Positions 52,325-62,098 of a stretch of DNA of 64,000 bases are shown piece after piece. The position numbers were made by a program, and so were the translations under genes. Every line of letters begins with the position of its first letter. The stretch's first letter is position 1. Below the pieces are notes generated by a model. It saw only the letters and a list, made by a program, of their open reading frames with translations, did no database searches and was not told the DNA's origin. The stretch covers positions 2,084,501 through 2,148,500 of the forward strand of contig NZ_MQUC01000003.1 in assembly GCF_002994045.1 (NCBI RefSeq), given 5' to 3'. This DNA comes from Nonlabens agnitus. Its GTDB lineage: Bacteria; Bacteroidota; Bacteroidia; Flavobacteriales; Flavobacteriaceae.

Positions 52325-52349
52325 ACCTACTAAATTACTAGGGTAATAA
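52325..52349. promoter_or_regulatory. Candidate Rrf2 operator upstream of the metY operon
   Basis: Dyad ACCTA-N9-TAGGGT with the exact 15-mer TTACTAGGGTAATAA (52335-52349) found also ahead of the cys operon. It lies about 75 bp upstream of the SAM-I aptamer, where a promoter is expected. Confidence 0.5.
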
Positions 52350-52354
52350 AAATA

Positions 52355-53899
52355 CTATCCTTTTTCTTGTGAAAATTTACCCCTAATAACTTGACCTACA
52401 GTCATATTTGAAATTTTACTTTCCAGCCAGGAAATAATGTCGAGGTACAAAAAAGCACGGCGCTCAAATGGGTGATCTTCATAAACTTTAAGTTTTTCCA
52501 ACAGCTTTTTAAACGCAGATTTCAAATCTTGAGGATAAATATTGCCTAAATCCCGTATAAATCTAATAAGCTCATTTTGCACCTCATGCAAGTCGTTCAT
52601 CTTGATCAGGAACTTGTAGGTTTCCCTCAAATCTGCCTCGAGGTGTTCGTCTTTACCAGCTTCATAATGTGCAATGACACTCAAGATTCTGGAAAAACAC
52701 AACAAGTCTTCTCGCATGGTCAATGATTTGTTATTGATGATTTTCTCCAGGTAATAAATGGTTTCAAGATTGTTCCCAGCACCAAAATGCATACTAGCAA
52801 ACTTGTAATAGAAAACCATTTGATGGTGTTCATCAATCTTGCTTTTGAAAGATTTTAATTCCTTTTCAATCTTAGGAATCAAGAATAACCCATCACTAAA
52901 ACTACCGTCAATAAAATAGGCATTTACCTTATTCAAGTTGAGGTATAAGAACGAGAGCGCAGCCACATTTTCATTGTCTGGGAAATTGCCGTCGTTGACG
53001 GTTTCTTCAAGTATGGCAAGCCTTTTATCAAATTTTTCCTTTCTTCTTAAAAAGAAAAGTGCCTCCAGTAAATAATTGTTTCCCTTTAGAAAAAACACAG
53101 GATTCAGCTGGATCATATTAGGATGCTCATAGAACAGCTCGACCCATTTTGTCGCATACTTATAGCAACTCAAAAAATCCTGCATCAGAAAACCGTACCA
53201 TAAATAGGCCTTGTACAACCACAGTTTTTCTCTAAAACCTAAATCTGCGATGTCGTACTTGGGCAATCTTGCATTGAAGTATTCTGTGATTTGCTGGCTT
53301 TCTTCCTCGTCCTTGACATAACCTGTTTTGAGTAATAGTCCATAAAGCTGTAGTGAAAGATTGGACAATTTACTGGTAAGGACATTGGCAGTGCTCAACT
53401 CTTTGGCCTGTATGGAAAGCTGGTCTGCACGGTTGCTAATGCTTCTAGTGATATACTGTGATTCAATCACCTTTTCTAACTCGACGATCTCATAGGCCAG
53501 GTTTTTTTCTTCGTTGTTAAGAGCAAGTTCCTTGGCTTTATCCAGAATTTTCAATCCTTGATTATACAAGCCTTTGTGATAAAGTATAGAGGCAAAATCA
53601 AGCTGTTCCCTAATTTGTGATCGTATGTTTTGGTGCGCTGGATTGAGCTTGAGGCTTATCAATACTTGTTTGTAAAGGTGTGCTTTTACGTTTGCCAGTT
53701 GCCTCTTATTGATGTCGGTAGAGCTTAAGATCAGCTTTTCAGTGTACGTATTTGCCTTGTCCAAAACGTTGAAAAGATTCAAAAATTTTGAATCTGCATT
53801 CACACCCAATCTACCTACATAGAGTTTGAATTGGCGTTTTTCAGACTTAGTCAAAGACTTAATCAGTACAAATAAAGGGTCTTTTTGGTCCTTTGTCAT
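52355..53899 (-). CDS. Conserved protein with TPR-like helical repeats, unknown
   Basis: 514 aa from the ATG at 53899. No signal peptide. The N-terminus KDPLFVLIKSLTKSEKRQFKLYVGRLG is reminiscent of a conserved Bacteroidota hypothetical family. From about 100 to 450 the sequence is almost wholly helical with TPR-like pairs (ILYHKGLYNQGLKILDKAKELA, SFLYLNLNKVNAYFIDGSF, KFASMHFGAGNNLETIYYLEKII). A scaffold or regulatory role is plausible; no catalytic motif seen. Divergent from leuA. Confidence 0.65.
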   Translation of the reverse strand: MTKDQKDPLFVLIKSLTKSEKRQFKLYVGRLGVNADSKFLNLFNVLDKANTYTEKLILSSTDINKRQLANVKAHLYKQVLISLKLNPAHQNIRSQIREQLDFASILYHKGLYNQGLKILDKAKELALNNEEKNLAYEIVELEKVIESQYITRSISNRADQLSIQAKELSTANVLTSKLSNLSLQLYGLLLKTGYVKDEEESQQITEYFNARLPKYDIADLGFREKLWLYKAYLWYGFLMQDFLSCYKYATKWVELFYEHPNMIQLNPVFFLKGNNYLLEALFFLRRKEKFDKRLAILEETVNDGNFPDNENVAALSFLYLNLNKVNAYFIDGSFSDGLFLIPKIEKELKSFKSKIDEHHQMVFYYKFASMHFGAGNNLETIYYLEKIINNKSLTMREDLLCFSRILSVIAHYEAGKDEHLEADLRETYKFLIKMNDLHEVQNELIRFIRDLGNIYPQDLKSAFKKLLEKLKVYEDHPFERRAFLYLDIISWLESKISNMTVGQVIRGKFSQEKG

Positions 53900-53983
53900 C
53901 AATTAATTACTATTTCAACTTACAGTATTTCAGATAATTAGACATCCTAGATGTGGTTTGAACATCGTAGGTTGGGTTGTTTC

Positions 53984-53997
53984 GCTTTCGCGAAAGC
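53984..53997. repeat. Dispersed palindrome, copy 19 (upstream of leuA)
   Basis: Perfect core with the longest dyad in the window, 26 bp (53978-54003, outer bases TGTTTC/GAAACA), 51 bp upstream of the leuA start. Confidence 0.97.
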
Positions 53998-54000
53998 GAA

Positions 54001-54021
54001 ACACTAAAGATACATTAGTGT
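54001..54021. promoter_or_regulatory. Inverted repeat upstream of leuA
   Basis: ACACTAA-N7-TTAGTGT, perfect 7-bp arms, overlapping the end of the palindrome copy and 27 bp before the leuA ATG. Candidate operator or 5'-UTR hairpin. Confidence 0.4.
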
Positions 54022-54048
54022 AACAATAGTAATATTTAAGTAGCCCAA

Positions 54049-55224
54049 ATGTCAAAAAACAACGTTCAAATCTTTGATACGACTTTAAGAGACGGCGAGC
54101 AAGTTCCCGGTTGCAAGCTCAATACTGACCAGAAAGTACGCATCGCACAACGACTGGACGGTCTAGGTGTTGACGTGATCGAGGCTGGTTTCCCAGTATC
54201 AAGTCCTGGTGATTTCCAGTCTGTCGTTGAGATTTCAAAAATGGTTCAAAATGCTACCGTTTGCGGCCTTACCCGAGCGGTGGAAAACGACATCACAGTC
54301 GCAGCAGATGCTTTGAAGCATGCCGTAAAACCCAGGGTCCATACAGGAATTGGAACGTCAGATTCCCATATCAAACACAAGTTCAAGGCTTCCAGAGAGC
54401 AGATTATTGAACGCGCCTTTAAGGCCGTAAGCTATGCCAAATCATTTGTGGAAGACGTGGAATTCTATGCAGAAGATGCCGGAAGAACCGATAATGATTA
54501 TCTAGCCAGAGTTTGCGAGGCCGCCATTAAGGCTGGTGCAACGGTGCTCAACATTCCAGACACAACTGGTTATTGCTTGCCTAGCGAGTATGGAGCGAAG
54601 ATCAAATATCTAAAGGAAAACGTCAAAGGTATTGACAAAGCCATCCTTTCCGTTCACTGTCACAATGACTTGGGACTTGCCACGGCAAACTCTATTGAAG
54701 GTGTGATAAATGGTGCCAGACAAATTGAGTGCACCATAAATGGTATAGGCGAACGTGCTGGAAACACCGCGCTGGAAGAAGTCGTCATGGTGCTTAAACA
54801 GCATCCATACCTAGACCTAGATACGAATATCGACACACGACAACTGTTTGGAATTAGCCAGTTAGTCAGTGATAGCATGGGCATTTACACACAACCCAAT
54901 AAAGCCATCGTAGGTGCCAATGCTTTTGCACACAGTTCAGGAATACATCAGGATGGTGTGATTAAAAATCGCGCAACCTATGAGATCATCGATCCTAAGG
55001 ATGTAGGTGTAACTGAATCTGCCATAGTACTCACCGCACGTTCCGGACGAGCTGCCCTAGCCTACCGCGCTAAGATTGTGGGTTATGAGCTTACAAAACT
55101 GCAGCTGGATGTGGTGTATTCCAAGTTTTTGGAGTTTGCAGATCGCAAGAAAGAAATTAAGGATGATGACATCCATCAAATTATTGAGAAGAGTCACTTG
55201 TATAGAGAGATTATTTCTGCTTAA
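54049..55224 (+). CDS. leuA: 2-isopropylmalate synthase, short form
   Basis: 391 aa DRE-TIM metallolyase: [16 protein letters not shown] (catalytic Asp/Arg and metal ligand), [40 protein letters not shown] (metal His pair) and [16 protein letters not shown]. It condenses acetyl-CoA with 2-oxoisovalerate, committing carbon to leucine. It lacks the roughly 120-residue C-terminal LeuA regulatory domain of the 520-aa enzymes, so leucine feedback by that domain is absent. Citramalate or homocitrate synthase are alternatives by fold, but leuC, leuD and leuB follow directly. Confidence 0.92.
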   Translation: MSKNNVQIFDTTLRDGEQVPGCKLNTDQKVRIAQRLDGLGVDVIEAGFPVSSPGDFQSVVEISKMVQNATVCGLTRAVENDITVAADALKHAVKPRVHTGIGTSDSHIKHKFKASREQIIERAFKAVSYAKSFVEDVEFYAEDAGRTDNDYLARVCEAAIKAGATVLNIPDTTGYCLPSEYGAKIKYLKENVKGIDKAILSVHCHNDLGLATANSIEGVINGARQIECTINGIGERAGNTALEEVVMVLKQHPYLDLDTNIDTRQLFGISQLVSDSMGIYTQPNKAIVGANAFAHSSGIHQDGVIKNRATYEIIDPKDVGVTESAIVLTARSGRAALAYRAKIVGYELTKLQLDVVYSKFLEFADRKKEIKDDDIHQIIEKSHLYREIISA

Positions 55225-55316
55225 TTATTTCTATTAAGTATTGATATAGATCTATTGATCAATTTCCCGCTTGCCTGCCGAATAGCTAGGAAAGAAGAAA
55301 ACGAATAAAACCATTC

Positions 55317-56699
55317 ATGAAAAAAACATTATTTGATAAAGTCTGGGACACCCATGTGGTGGACGCCATCGAGAATGGACCACAGATTTTATACATTGAC
55401 AAACACTTGATTCACGAGGTGACCAGTCCGCAAGCTTTTAATGAATTAGAAGCCCGTAATATTCCTGTAGCGAGACCTGATCAAATCGTCGCCACGGCAG
55501 ATCATAATACACCAACCCAAAACCAACATTTACCTGTTAAGGATGAACTGTCCAGAAACCAATTGAGACAATTGACAGAGAATTGTGCAAAGAACAATAT
55601 CACTCTTTACGAACTAGGCCATAAATACAATGGAATCGTTCATATTATGGCTCCAGAACTGGGAATCACCCAGCCAGGAATGACGATCGTTTGCGGTGAT
55701 TCACATACCTCAACGCATGGTGCCTTCGGCAGTATAGCTTTTGGGATTGGAACCAGTCAGGTAGCTCAAGTTTTTGCCAGTCAATGTTTGTTGTTGACCA
55801 AGCCAAAAAGCCTGCGCGTTACGGTGAACGGTGAGCTTAAAAAAGGAGTTTTGCCTAAGGATGTTATTCTCTATATCATCTCAAAATTGGGCACCAATGC
55901 AGGAACCGGATACTTCTGTGAATATGCTGGTGATGTGTTTAAAAATATGTCCATGGAAGGTCGCATGACCGTTTGTAATATGAGTATAGAAATGGGTGCT
56001 CGTGGCGGCATGATTGCTCCAGACCAAACGACTTTTGAGTATGTGAAAGGAAGAAAATTTGCACCACAAGGAGAAGAGTTTGAAAAAAAGGTAGCTTATT
56101 GGAAAACACTTCCCACTGATGATGATGCTGTTTTTCATAAAGAATATTTCTTTGATGCGGCAGACATAGAACCTATGTTGACCTATGGTACCAATCCAGG
56201 AATGGGAATCAAAGTCACTGAAACTATTCCAGATACGGATGATACTTCTTTTGAAAAATCCCTTGAATATATGGATTTCAAAAAAGGAGAGTCTTTGATA
56301 AACAAGCCCATTAACTATGTTTTTATAGGTAGCTGTACCAATTCAAGAATAGAAGACTTTAGGGTAGCTGCAAGTTTTATCAAGGGAAAACAAAAAGCCA
56401 GCAATGTAACAGCTTGGTTGGTTCCTGGAAGCAAACAGGTCGAATCCCAGATCATTGAAGAAGGCTTGAAAGATATTTTTGATGCTGCAGGCTTTGAACT
56501 GCGCCAGCCAGGTTGTAGCGCTTGCCTTGCCATGAATGATGACAAAATACCTCAAGGTGAATATTGTGTAAGTACTTCCAATAGAAATTTTGAGGGAAGA
56601 CAAGGCCAAGGTAGTAGAACGATTCTAGCTAGCCCATTGTTAGCTGCTGCTACGGCTGTAGAAGGAAAGATTGTGGACTTTACAAAGATGATGAACTAA
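55317..56699 (+). CDS. leuC: 3-isopropylmalate dehydratase large subunit
   Basis: 460 aa aconitase-family subunit. 4Fe-4S ligands: Cys in [13 protein letters not shown] and the CXXC in [35 protein letters not shown] and [12 protein letters not shown] are also typical. With LeuD it isomerises 2- to 3-isopropylmalate. Its stop overlaps the leuD start as TAATG, giving coupled translation of the two subunits. The 92-bp gap after leuA shows no terminator. Confidence 0.96.
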   Translation: MKKTLFDKVWDTHVVDAIENGPQILYIDKHLIHEVTSPQAFNELEARNIPVARPDQIVATADHNTPTQNQHLPVKDELSRNQLRQLTENCAKNNITLYELGHKYNGIVHIMAPELGITQPGMTIVCGDSHTSTHGAFGSIAFGIGTSQVAQVFASQCLLLTKPKSLRVTVNGELKKGVLPKDVILYIISKLGTNAGTGYFCEYAGDVFKNMSMEGRMTVCNMSIEMGARGGMIAPDQTTFEYVKGRKFAPQGEEFEKKVAYWKTLPTDDDAVFHKEYFFDAADIEPMLTYGTNPGMGIKVTETIPDTDDTSFEKSLEYMDFKKGESLINKPINYVFIGSCTNSRIEDFRVAASFIKGKQKASNVTAWLVPGSKQVESQIIEEGLKDIFDAAGFELRQPGCSACLAMNDDKIPQGEYCVSTSNRNFEGRQGQGSRTILASPLLAAATAVEGKIVDFTKMMN

Positions 56700-57289
56700 T
56701 GGAGAAATTTGCAACACTTACCTCTCGAGCGATACCCCTTAAGATTGAAAATATTGATACTGACCAGATCATTCCTGCTCGTTTTTTGAAAGCGACCCAT
56801 CGTGAAGGATTTGGTGAGAATGCTTTTAGAGACTGGCGTTTCAAAAAGGACGGATCTATTAATGAGAATTTTGCCTTGAACGATGACAGGTACGAAGGAA
56901 AAATCTTAGTAGCTGGAGATAACTTCGGTTGTGGCTCTAGTAGGGAACATGCCGCATGGGCATTGACTGACTATGGTTTCAAGGTGATCGTATCCAGCTA
57001 TTTTGCAGATATTTTTAAAGGTAATGCCCTTAATAACGGTTTGTTGCCTATTCAGGTAACACCAGAATTCTTAAAAGTCCTGCTAGATACCATCACCGCA
57101 AATCCAGAAACATTATTACAAGTAAACCTAGAGAAGCAAACCATAAGTGTAGAAGGAACTTCCTTTCAAGAATTTTTTGATATCGATCCCTATAAAAAAA
57201 CCTGTATGATTAATGGGTATGACGATATTGATTATTTACTGAGTAAAAAAGAGGTGATCGAACAATTTGAAAAAGAGAGACCATTTTAA
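56699..57289 (+). CDS. leuD: 3-isopropylmalate dehydratase small subunit
   Basis: 196 aa swivelling domain: [16 protein letters not shown] near the start, [17 protein letters not shown] (substrate-binding loop) and [22 protein letters not shown]. Normal length. Partner of LeuC, encoded one base overlap upstream. A 94-bp gap without terminator precedes leuB. Confidence 0.96.
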   Translation: MEKFATLTSRAIPLKIENIDTDQIIPARFLKATHREGFGENAFRDWRFKKDGSINENFALNDDRYEGKILVAGDNFGCGSSREHAAWALTDYGFKVIVSSYFADIFKGNALNNGLLPIQVTPEFLKVLLDTITANPETLLQVNLEKQTISVEGTSFQEFFDIDPYKKTCMINGYDDIDYLLSKKEVIEQFEKERPF

Positions 57290-57383
57290 AGAGTCATTGG
57301 TCATTAATAACTATTGAATGAATTTTTGAAGTCATTGCCCTAGCGAGCATCAAACGCTTATTATACATTATCAACAAGATTAT

Positions 57384-58502
57384 ATGAAATTAAATATTGC
57401 AGTTTTATCGGGAGACGGCATAGGACCCGAGGTTACAGCTCAAGCTGTAAAAGTGTTGAAAGCGATAGCGGTCGAGTTTGACCACCGGTTTGTGTTCAAG
57501 AACGCGGCTGTAGGCGCTACAGCCATCGATCAATTTAACGATCCGTTGCCTGAAAAAACTTTGGATCTTTGTAAATCTACAGACGCCATTCTATTTGGAG
57601 CCATAGGTCATCCCAAGTATGATTACGACCCTACTGCCAAAGTACGACCTGAACAAGGCCTACTCAAATTGCGCAAGGAACTAGGCCTATATGCCAACGT
57701 GCGACCTGTAAAGGCTTATGAAGCTTTGCTAGAAAAATCACCGTTGAAACGCGACATTATCGCGGGCACGGACATCTCTATCTACCGCGAGTTGACGGGT
57801 GGCATTTATTTTGGCGAAAAGCATTTGAGCGAGGACGGTAATCACGCCTCTGATTTGTGCGCTTATTCTCGCGAAGAAATTGAACGTATTGCCCATCAAG
57901 CTTTTAAAGCGGCCCAATCCAGACGCAATAAAGTGACGTTAGTAGACAAAGCCAATGTACTGGAAACATCAAGACTATGGAGACGTGTCGTTACAGAACT
58001 AGCCACCCAATATCCTGACGTACAACTGGATTTCCTTTTTGTGGACAATGCTGCGATGCAAATGATCTTGAATCCATCGCAGTTTGATGTGATTTTGACT
58101 GAAAACCTTTTTGGTGATGTCATTAGCGACGAGGCGAGCGTCATAGGCGGTTCCATTGGCCTTTTGGCCAGCGCATCCGTTGGTGATAAGTATGCCATGT
58201 TTGAACCTATTCACGGTTCCTATCCAGAAGGTGCTGGAAAAAACATCGCGAACCCTATTGCTTCCATATTGAGCGCTGCGATGTTGCTGGAACACTTTGA
58301 TCTTCATAACGAAGCTGAATTGATTAAAATGGCTGTTGATCGATCTTTAGAACTTGGTATAACAACACCAGATTTAAATGATAACTACAACAACATTACC
58401 ACCAGTAAAGTAGGTGACTTCATAGCAGATTTTATTGCACATCCCTACGATACCAATGCAAACTTCAACAACATTCACTTGGGTCAATCCACTATAATTT
58501 AA
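57384..58502 (+). CDS. leuB: 3-isopropylmalate dehydrogenase
   Basis: 372 aa. Beta-decarboxylating dehydrogenase: LSGDGIGPEVTAQAV, PEQGLLKLRKELGLYANVRPV with the substrate arginines, the TYR/Lys pair region (IYFGEKHLSEDG; VDKANVLETSRLWRRVV), FVDNAAMQMI, and the NAD-binding FEPIHGSYPEGAGKNIANPIA. Produces 2-oxoisocaproate, the leucine precursor. Last gene of leuACDB, followed by a strong terminator. Confidence 0.96.
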   Translation: MKLNIAVLSGDGIGPEVTAQAVKVLKAIAVEFDHRFVFKNAAVGATAIDQFNDPLPEKTLDLCKSTDAILFGAIGHPKYDYDPTAKVRPEQGLLKLRKELGLYANVRPVKAYEALLEKSPLKRDIIAGTDISIYRELTGGIYFGEKHLSEDGNHASDLCAYSREEIERIAHQAFKAAQSRRNKVTLVDKANVLETSRLWRRVVTELATQYPDVQLDFLFVDNAAMQMILNPSQFDVILTENLFGDVISDEASVIGGSIGLLASASVGDKYAMFEPIHGSYPEGAGKNIANPIASILSAAMLLEHFDLHNEAELIKMAVDRSLELGITTPDLNDNYNNITTSKVGDFIADFIAHPYDTNANFNNIHLGQSTII

Positions 58503-58524
58503 GGTCCCTAGATCTATGATTGAG

Positions 58525-58552
58525 AAAAGCGCCTTTTGGGGCGCTTTTTTTT
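58525..58552 (+). terminator. Intrinsic terminator of the leu operon
   Basis: 9-bp stem AAAAGCGCC/GGCGCTTTT with a short loop and eight T (58545-58552), 22 bp after the leuB stop. Confidence 0.92.
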
Positions 58553-58567
58553 GTTTGGGGAAAGTTC

Positions 58568-58581
58568 GCTTTCGCGAAAGC
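58568..58581. repeat. Dispersed palindrome, copy 20 (intergenic)
   Basis: Perfect core, 24-bp dyad (58563-58586, AGTTC/GAACT), in the convergent gap after leuB, just behind the true terminator. Confidence 0.97.
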
Positions 58582-58598
58582 GAACTATTATCAAATTC

Positions 58599-59120
58599 TC
58601 AATAATTTAAATACCTAGTTTTACCGCATTGTGCAAACTTTCCATCACTTTGGTAAGAGATACTATTAATTATCGCAAAATTTGAAATCAAATTTGAAAA
58701 CTGTTCTTTATTTTCAAAGCTTATGCTTTCGTTGATAACGTTAAAAAAATAGTTTTCAATATTACCCTCTGAATCAAAGTAGAATTTATGTACCACTGTA
58801 ATAGTACTATCTGTGGTTTGCCATTGAAAGTCATTTTCATCCATAAAATCACCAATATTTTGATGTAGATCAACCCAGGCGGCTTTTACATCATCATAAT
58901 CAGAGTTAGAAATTTCAGGATTTAGAAGATTTGGATGCGTCTCATCTAATTTCAACTTTCTATATTGGTTTAATTGTTGCTCGTCATCAAAATTGTATAC
59001 AGATATCTTATTTGCCTTTGCATTTTCAATAGTATTCTTTGCCTTTTTTTCCCCACATCCAATGATTAATATTGAAAAGAAAAAAATGTAAGCCAGTTTT
59101 ATTGAGATATTTAAGTTCAT
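58599..59120 (-). CDS. Lipoprotein, unknown function
   Basis: 173 aa. Signal MNLNISIKLAYIFFFSILIIGCGEKK with lipobox IIGC (Cys about residue 22). The mature part is acidic and mixed alpha/beta (DDVKAAWVDLHQNIGDFMDENDF, then TVVHKFYFDSEGNIENYFF), with a C-terminal FAQCGKTRYLNY. The end resembles the TonB-like energy-transducing tail common in Bacteroidota lipoproteins, but I cannot name a family. AT-richer than neighbouring genes. Confidence 0.65.
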   Translation of the reverse strand: MNLNISIKLAYIFFFSILIIGCGEKKAKNTIENAKANKISVYNFDDEQQLNQYRKLKLDETHPNLLNPEISNSDYDDVKAAWVDLHQNIGDFMDENDFQWQTTDSTITVVHKFYFDSEGNIENYFFNVINESISFENKEQFSNLISNFAIINSISYQSDGKFAQCGKTRYLNY

Positions 59121-59183
59121 GCGTTTATAGTAATGAATTCAAATATAACTAAAAAATTAGTTAAACTAATCGTTTAGTTATAT

Positions 59184-60770
59184 TTAAAGTATATAATCCG
59201 TACTCACAAAATTAGAACTTCTGGATTGCAGCAGTTCCTGTAGAATCGCATTGTTGGCCTCATTATCCTTTGAAGCTACAAAAGTTCGAATCGAGAACGA
59301 GCGTAATGCATCGTGAACACTCAAGGTAGCCACAGCACTGTCCTTTCTACCAGTAAATGGATACACATCTGGACCACGCTGGCAGGAACTATTTAGATTC
59401 ACACGGCAAACTAGGTTCACCAATGTATCAATCAATGGCGCTAGCGTCTTAATGTCCTGACCAAATAAACTGACCTGTTGCCCGTAATTGGAAGCTGCCA
59501 TATCATCCAACGGCTCATCAATGTCCTTGAATGAAACTACTGGAATCACTGGCCCAAATTGCTCTTCTTGAAAAACGCGCATGTCCTTAGTTACTGGATA
59601 TAGCACGGCAGGGAAAATGTAGTTCTCGGTGGTTTGTCCACCTTTTTTATTAATGATTTTGGCTCCTTTGTTTGTCGCATCATCGATCAATTCTTGTATG
59701 TAAGCTGGCTTGTCTGGTTCTGGCAAAGGAGTTAATTTGACGCCACTTTCCCATGGATTCCCAAACTTCAAGGCATCTACTTTAGCCGCAAACCTTTTGT
59801 TAAACTCCTCAACAATATCTTCATGAACATAAAGAATCTTGAGTGCGGTACAACGTTGACCATTAAAGGATGTAGCACCTGCGATACATTCCTCAATAGC
59901 AAGATCTAAGTTGGCATCCTTTAAAACGATAGCGGGATTTTTGGCTTCCAACCCTAATACGAGTCTAAGTCGGTTACTCTTAGGATGTTGGTTTTGTAGT
60001 GCATTGGCGCTTTTGCTGTTACCAATCAATGCCAGCACATCCACTTTTCCTGATTGCATGATGGGCGATGCCACTACTCTACCACGCCCGTAAATGATGT
60101 TGACCACGCCCGCTGGAAAGCTGGATCTAAATGCTTCCAGCAAAGGTGATATAAGTAACACACCATGCTTGGCAGGCTTAAAAATGGCCGTGTTTCCCAT
60201 AATCAATGCAGGAATCAATAATGCGAAGGTTTCATTTAATGGGTAATTATAAGGTCCCAAACACAAGACAACACCTAGTGGTCCACGTCTTATGTGGGCA
60301 TTGACACCGTCGTGCTTTTGAAACTTGGCACTGTCTCGATCCATTTGTTTGTAGTCTTCAATGGTATCATATATGTAATCTACGGTACGATCAAATTCCT
60401 TTTCAGAATCAGGAAGGTTCTTACCTATTTCCCACATAAGCAGATTTACAACCTCATCGCGCTTTGTTTTCATTTGTGCCACAAACTTTTCCATGCAGTT
60501 GATGCGATCCACTACTTTCATGGTAGGCCACAAACCTTTCCCTTTATCATATGCCACCACTGCGGCATCAAGTGCGTCCAAAGCTTCCTTTTCTCCTAAT
60601 GTAGGAATCGTACCTAATAACGTAGGTTCATAGTTATCTGTAGACGATATGGTAGAATATACCTCAGAAACTTCGCCTTGCCATTCTATAAGTTGACCGC
60701 CTACCAAATAACTGTTTTGGTGCAGCTGTGACGTGATTTGAAATTGTTGTGGTATTGTTGTTTGGCTCAT
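59184..60770 (-). CDS. gapN: NADP-dependent non-phosphorylating glyceraldehyde-3-phosphate dehydrogenase
   Basis: 528 aa aldehyde dehydrogenase. Catalytic Cys in [20 protein letters not shown] and Glu in [40 protein letters not shown] and the GapN-type [20 protein letters not shown] near the end support the GapN subfamily over general ALDHs. It would give 3-phosphoglycerate with NADPH, bypassing ATP formation. It stands alone between the lipoprotein and ilvA, same strand as the ilv genes (64-bp gap). Confidence 0.85.
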   Translation of the reverse strand: MSQTTIPQQFQITSQLHQNSYLVGGQLIEWQGEVSEVYSTISSTDNYEPTLLGTIPTLGEKEALDALDAAVVAYDKGKGLWPTMKVVDRINCMEKFVAQMKTKRDEVVNLLMWEIGKNLPDSEKEFDRTVDYIYDTIEDYKQMDRDSAKFQKHDGVNAHIRRGPLGVVLCLGPYNYPLNETFALLIPALIMGNTAIFKPAKHGVLLISPLLEAFRSSFPAGVVNIIYGRGRVVASPIMQSGKVDVLALIGNSKSANALQNQHPKSNRLRLVLGLEAKNPAIVLKDANLDLAIEECIAGATSFNGQRCTALKILYVHEDIVEEFNKRFAAKVDALKFGNPWESGVKLTPLPEPDKPAYIQELIDDATNKGAKIINKKGGQTTENYIFPAVLYPVTKDMRVFQEEQFGPVIPVVSFKDIDEPLDDMAASNYGQQVSLFGQDIKTLAPLIDTLVNLVCRVNLNSSCQRGPDVYPFTGRKDSAVATLSVHDALRSFSIRTFVASKDNEANNAILQELLQSRSSNFVSTDYIL

Positions 60771-60834
60771 TGGTTAGGTTTTAAATATTGAAGATAACAC
60801 CTCATTATTCATACAGTTTTACGCTGATGTTATA

Positions 60835-62097
60835 TCAAACCAAAAACTCGAATAAGGTTGGGTTATCATTGATGTAGTCCCCATAAAAATGGAGTGCTTT
60901 CATTCGCTCTAGGAGTGAATCAAAATCTTCGGTAGATTTGAGTTCAATGCCTACTACGGCACTTCCATTAATGCGATTGGTTTTTTTAGTGTACTCAAAA
61001 TGAGTGATGTCATCATTGGGACCTAGTACTTTTTCAACAAATTCTCGTAAAGCACCAGCTCGTTGCGGGAATCGCACGATAAAATAATGTTTGAGTTGTG
61101 ATTGCAGTAAAGCACGCTCTTTAATCTCTGCCGTTCTAGTGATATCATTATTGCTACCGCTTACCACGCAGACCACGTTCTTGCCTTTAATCTCGTCCCG
61201 CAATTGTTCCAATGCGGTGATGCTCATAGCGCCTGCAGGCTCTACTACAATAGCTTGTTGATTGTATAGATCTAAAATCGTCTGGCAAATAGCACCTTCT
61301 GGAACGTTGATAACACGTTCCAGGTTTCTTTGACAAATTTCAAAGTTGCGTTCACCAACTCTTTTAACAGCGGCACCATCCACAAAGCTTTCTATGTTAT
61401 CCAGTGTAGTGTTTTGTCTATTAAAAATGGAAGTACCCATGGAAGGTGCTCCTGTAGGTTCTACACCTATGATTTTGGTAGCTGGTGAAAGCTCTTTAAA
61501 TACCGCAGAAACACCAGCTGATAAACCACCACCACCTATAGGCATGATCAGGTAATCAATATCCACTGCAGTCTGTTCCATAATTTCAAGTCCTACGGTC
61601 GCTTGACCTTCAATCACCTTTTCATCATCAAAAGGATGGATAAAACATTTGCCTTGCTTCTCATTTTCTGCGACTGCAGCGGCGTATGCATCATCAAATG
61701 TATCACCGTGCAGGATCACATCGACAAACCTACCGCCATGCATCTTTACCTGATCAATTTTTTGAACTGGTGTGGGCGACGGCATGTAGATCGTTCCATG
61801 AATTTGCAACACTTTGCAAGACATTGCCACACCTTGCGCATGGTTTCCCGCACTTGCACAGACAATCCCATTAGGACGTTGGTCTTCCCTTAAGGTAGAA
61901 ATCTTGTTGTAGGCACCTCTTATTTTATAGGAACGTACCGTTTGCAGATCTTCTCTCTTAAAGTACACCTGGCAACCATACTTGTTGGAATACAATTCAT
62001 TCAATTGTAGTGGCGTCAAGGAAGCCACGTCCTGTAAACGGTTTGCGGCAGCCTTGATGTCCTCCATTTTTGGATAATACACCTGCGTTTCAATCAT
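60835..62097 (-). CDS. ilvA: Threonine ammonia-lyase (threonine deaminase)
   Basis: 420 aa. PLP fold-II domain (about 1-320): FKREDLQTVRSYKIRGAYNKI with the PLP lysine, ASAGNHAQGVA, PIGGGGLSAGVSA and VSGSNNDIT. One C-terminal ACT-like regulatory domain (about 335-420: LKHYFIVRFPQRAGALREFVEKVLGPNDDITHFEY). The single domain, as in shorter IlvA forms, should allow isoleucine feedback. It follows ilvC by one base, in the isoleucine/valine operon. Confidence 0.94.
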   Translation of the reverse strand: MIETQVYYPKMEDIKAAANRLQDVASLTPLQLNELYSNKYGCQVYFKREDLQTVRSYKIRGAYNKISTLREDQRPNGIVCASAGNHAQGVAMSCKVLQIHGTIYMPSPTPVQKIDQVKMHGGRFVDVILHGDTFDDAYAAAVAENEKQGKCFIHPFDDEKVIEGQATVGLEIMEQTAVDIDYLIMPIGGGGLSAGVSAVFKELSPATKIIGVEPTGAPSMGTSIFNRQNTTLDNIESFVDGAAVKRVGERNFEICQRNLERVINVPEGAICQTILDLYNQQAIVVEPAGAMSITALEQLRDEIKGKNVVCVVSGSNNDITRTAEIKERALLQSQLKHYFIVRFPQRAGALREFVEKVLGPNDDITHFEYTKKTNRINGSAVVGIELKSTEDFDSLLERMKALHFYGDYINDNPTLFEFLV

Positions 62098-62098
62098 C

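Noticed and set aside
53951..54007. Small ORF before leuA as a leucine leader peptide
   Set aside because: It contains one Leu codon in 18 and no terminator follows; it mainly translates the palindrome.
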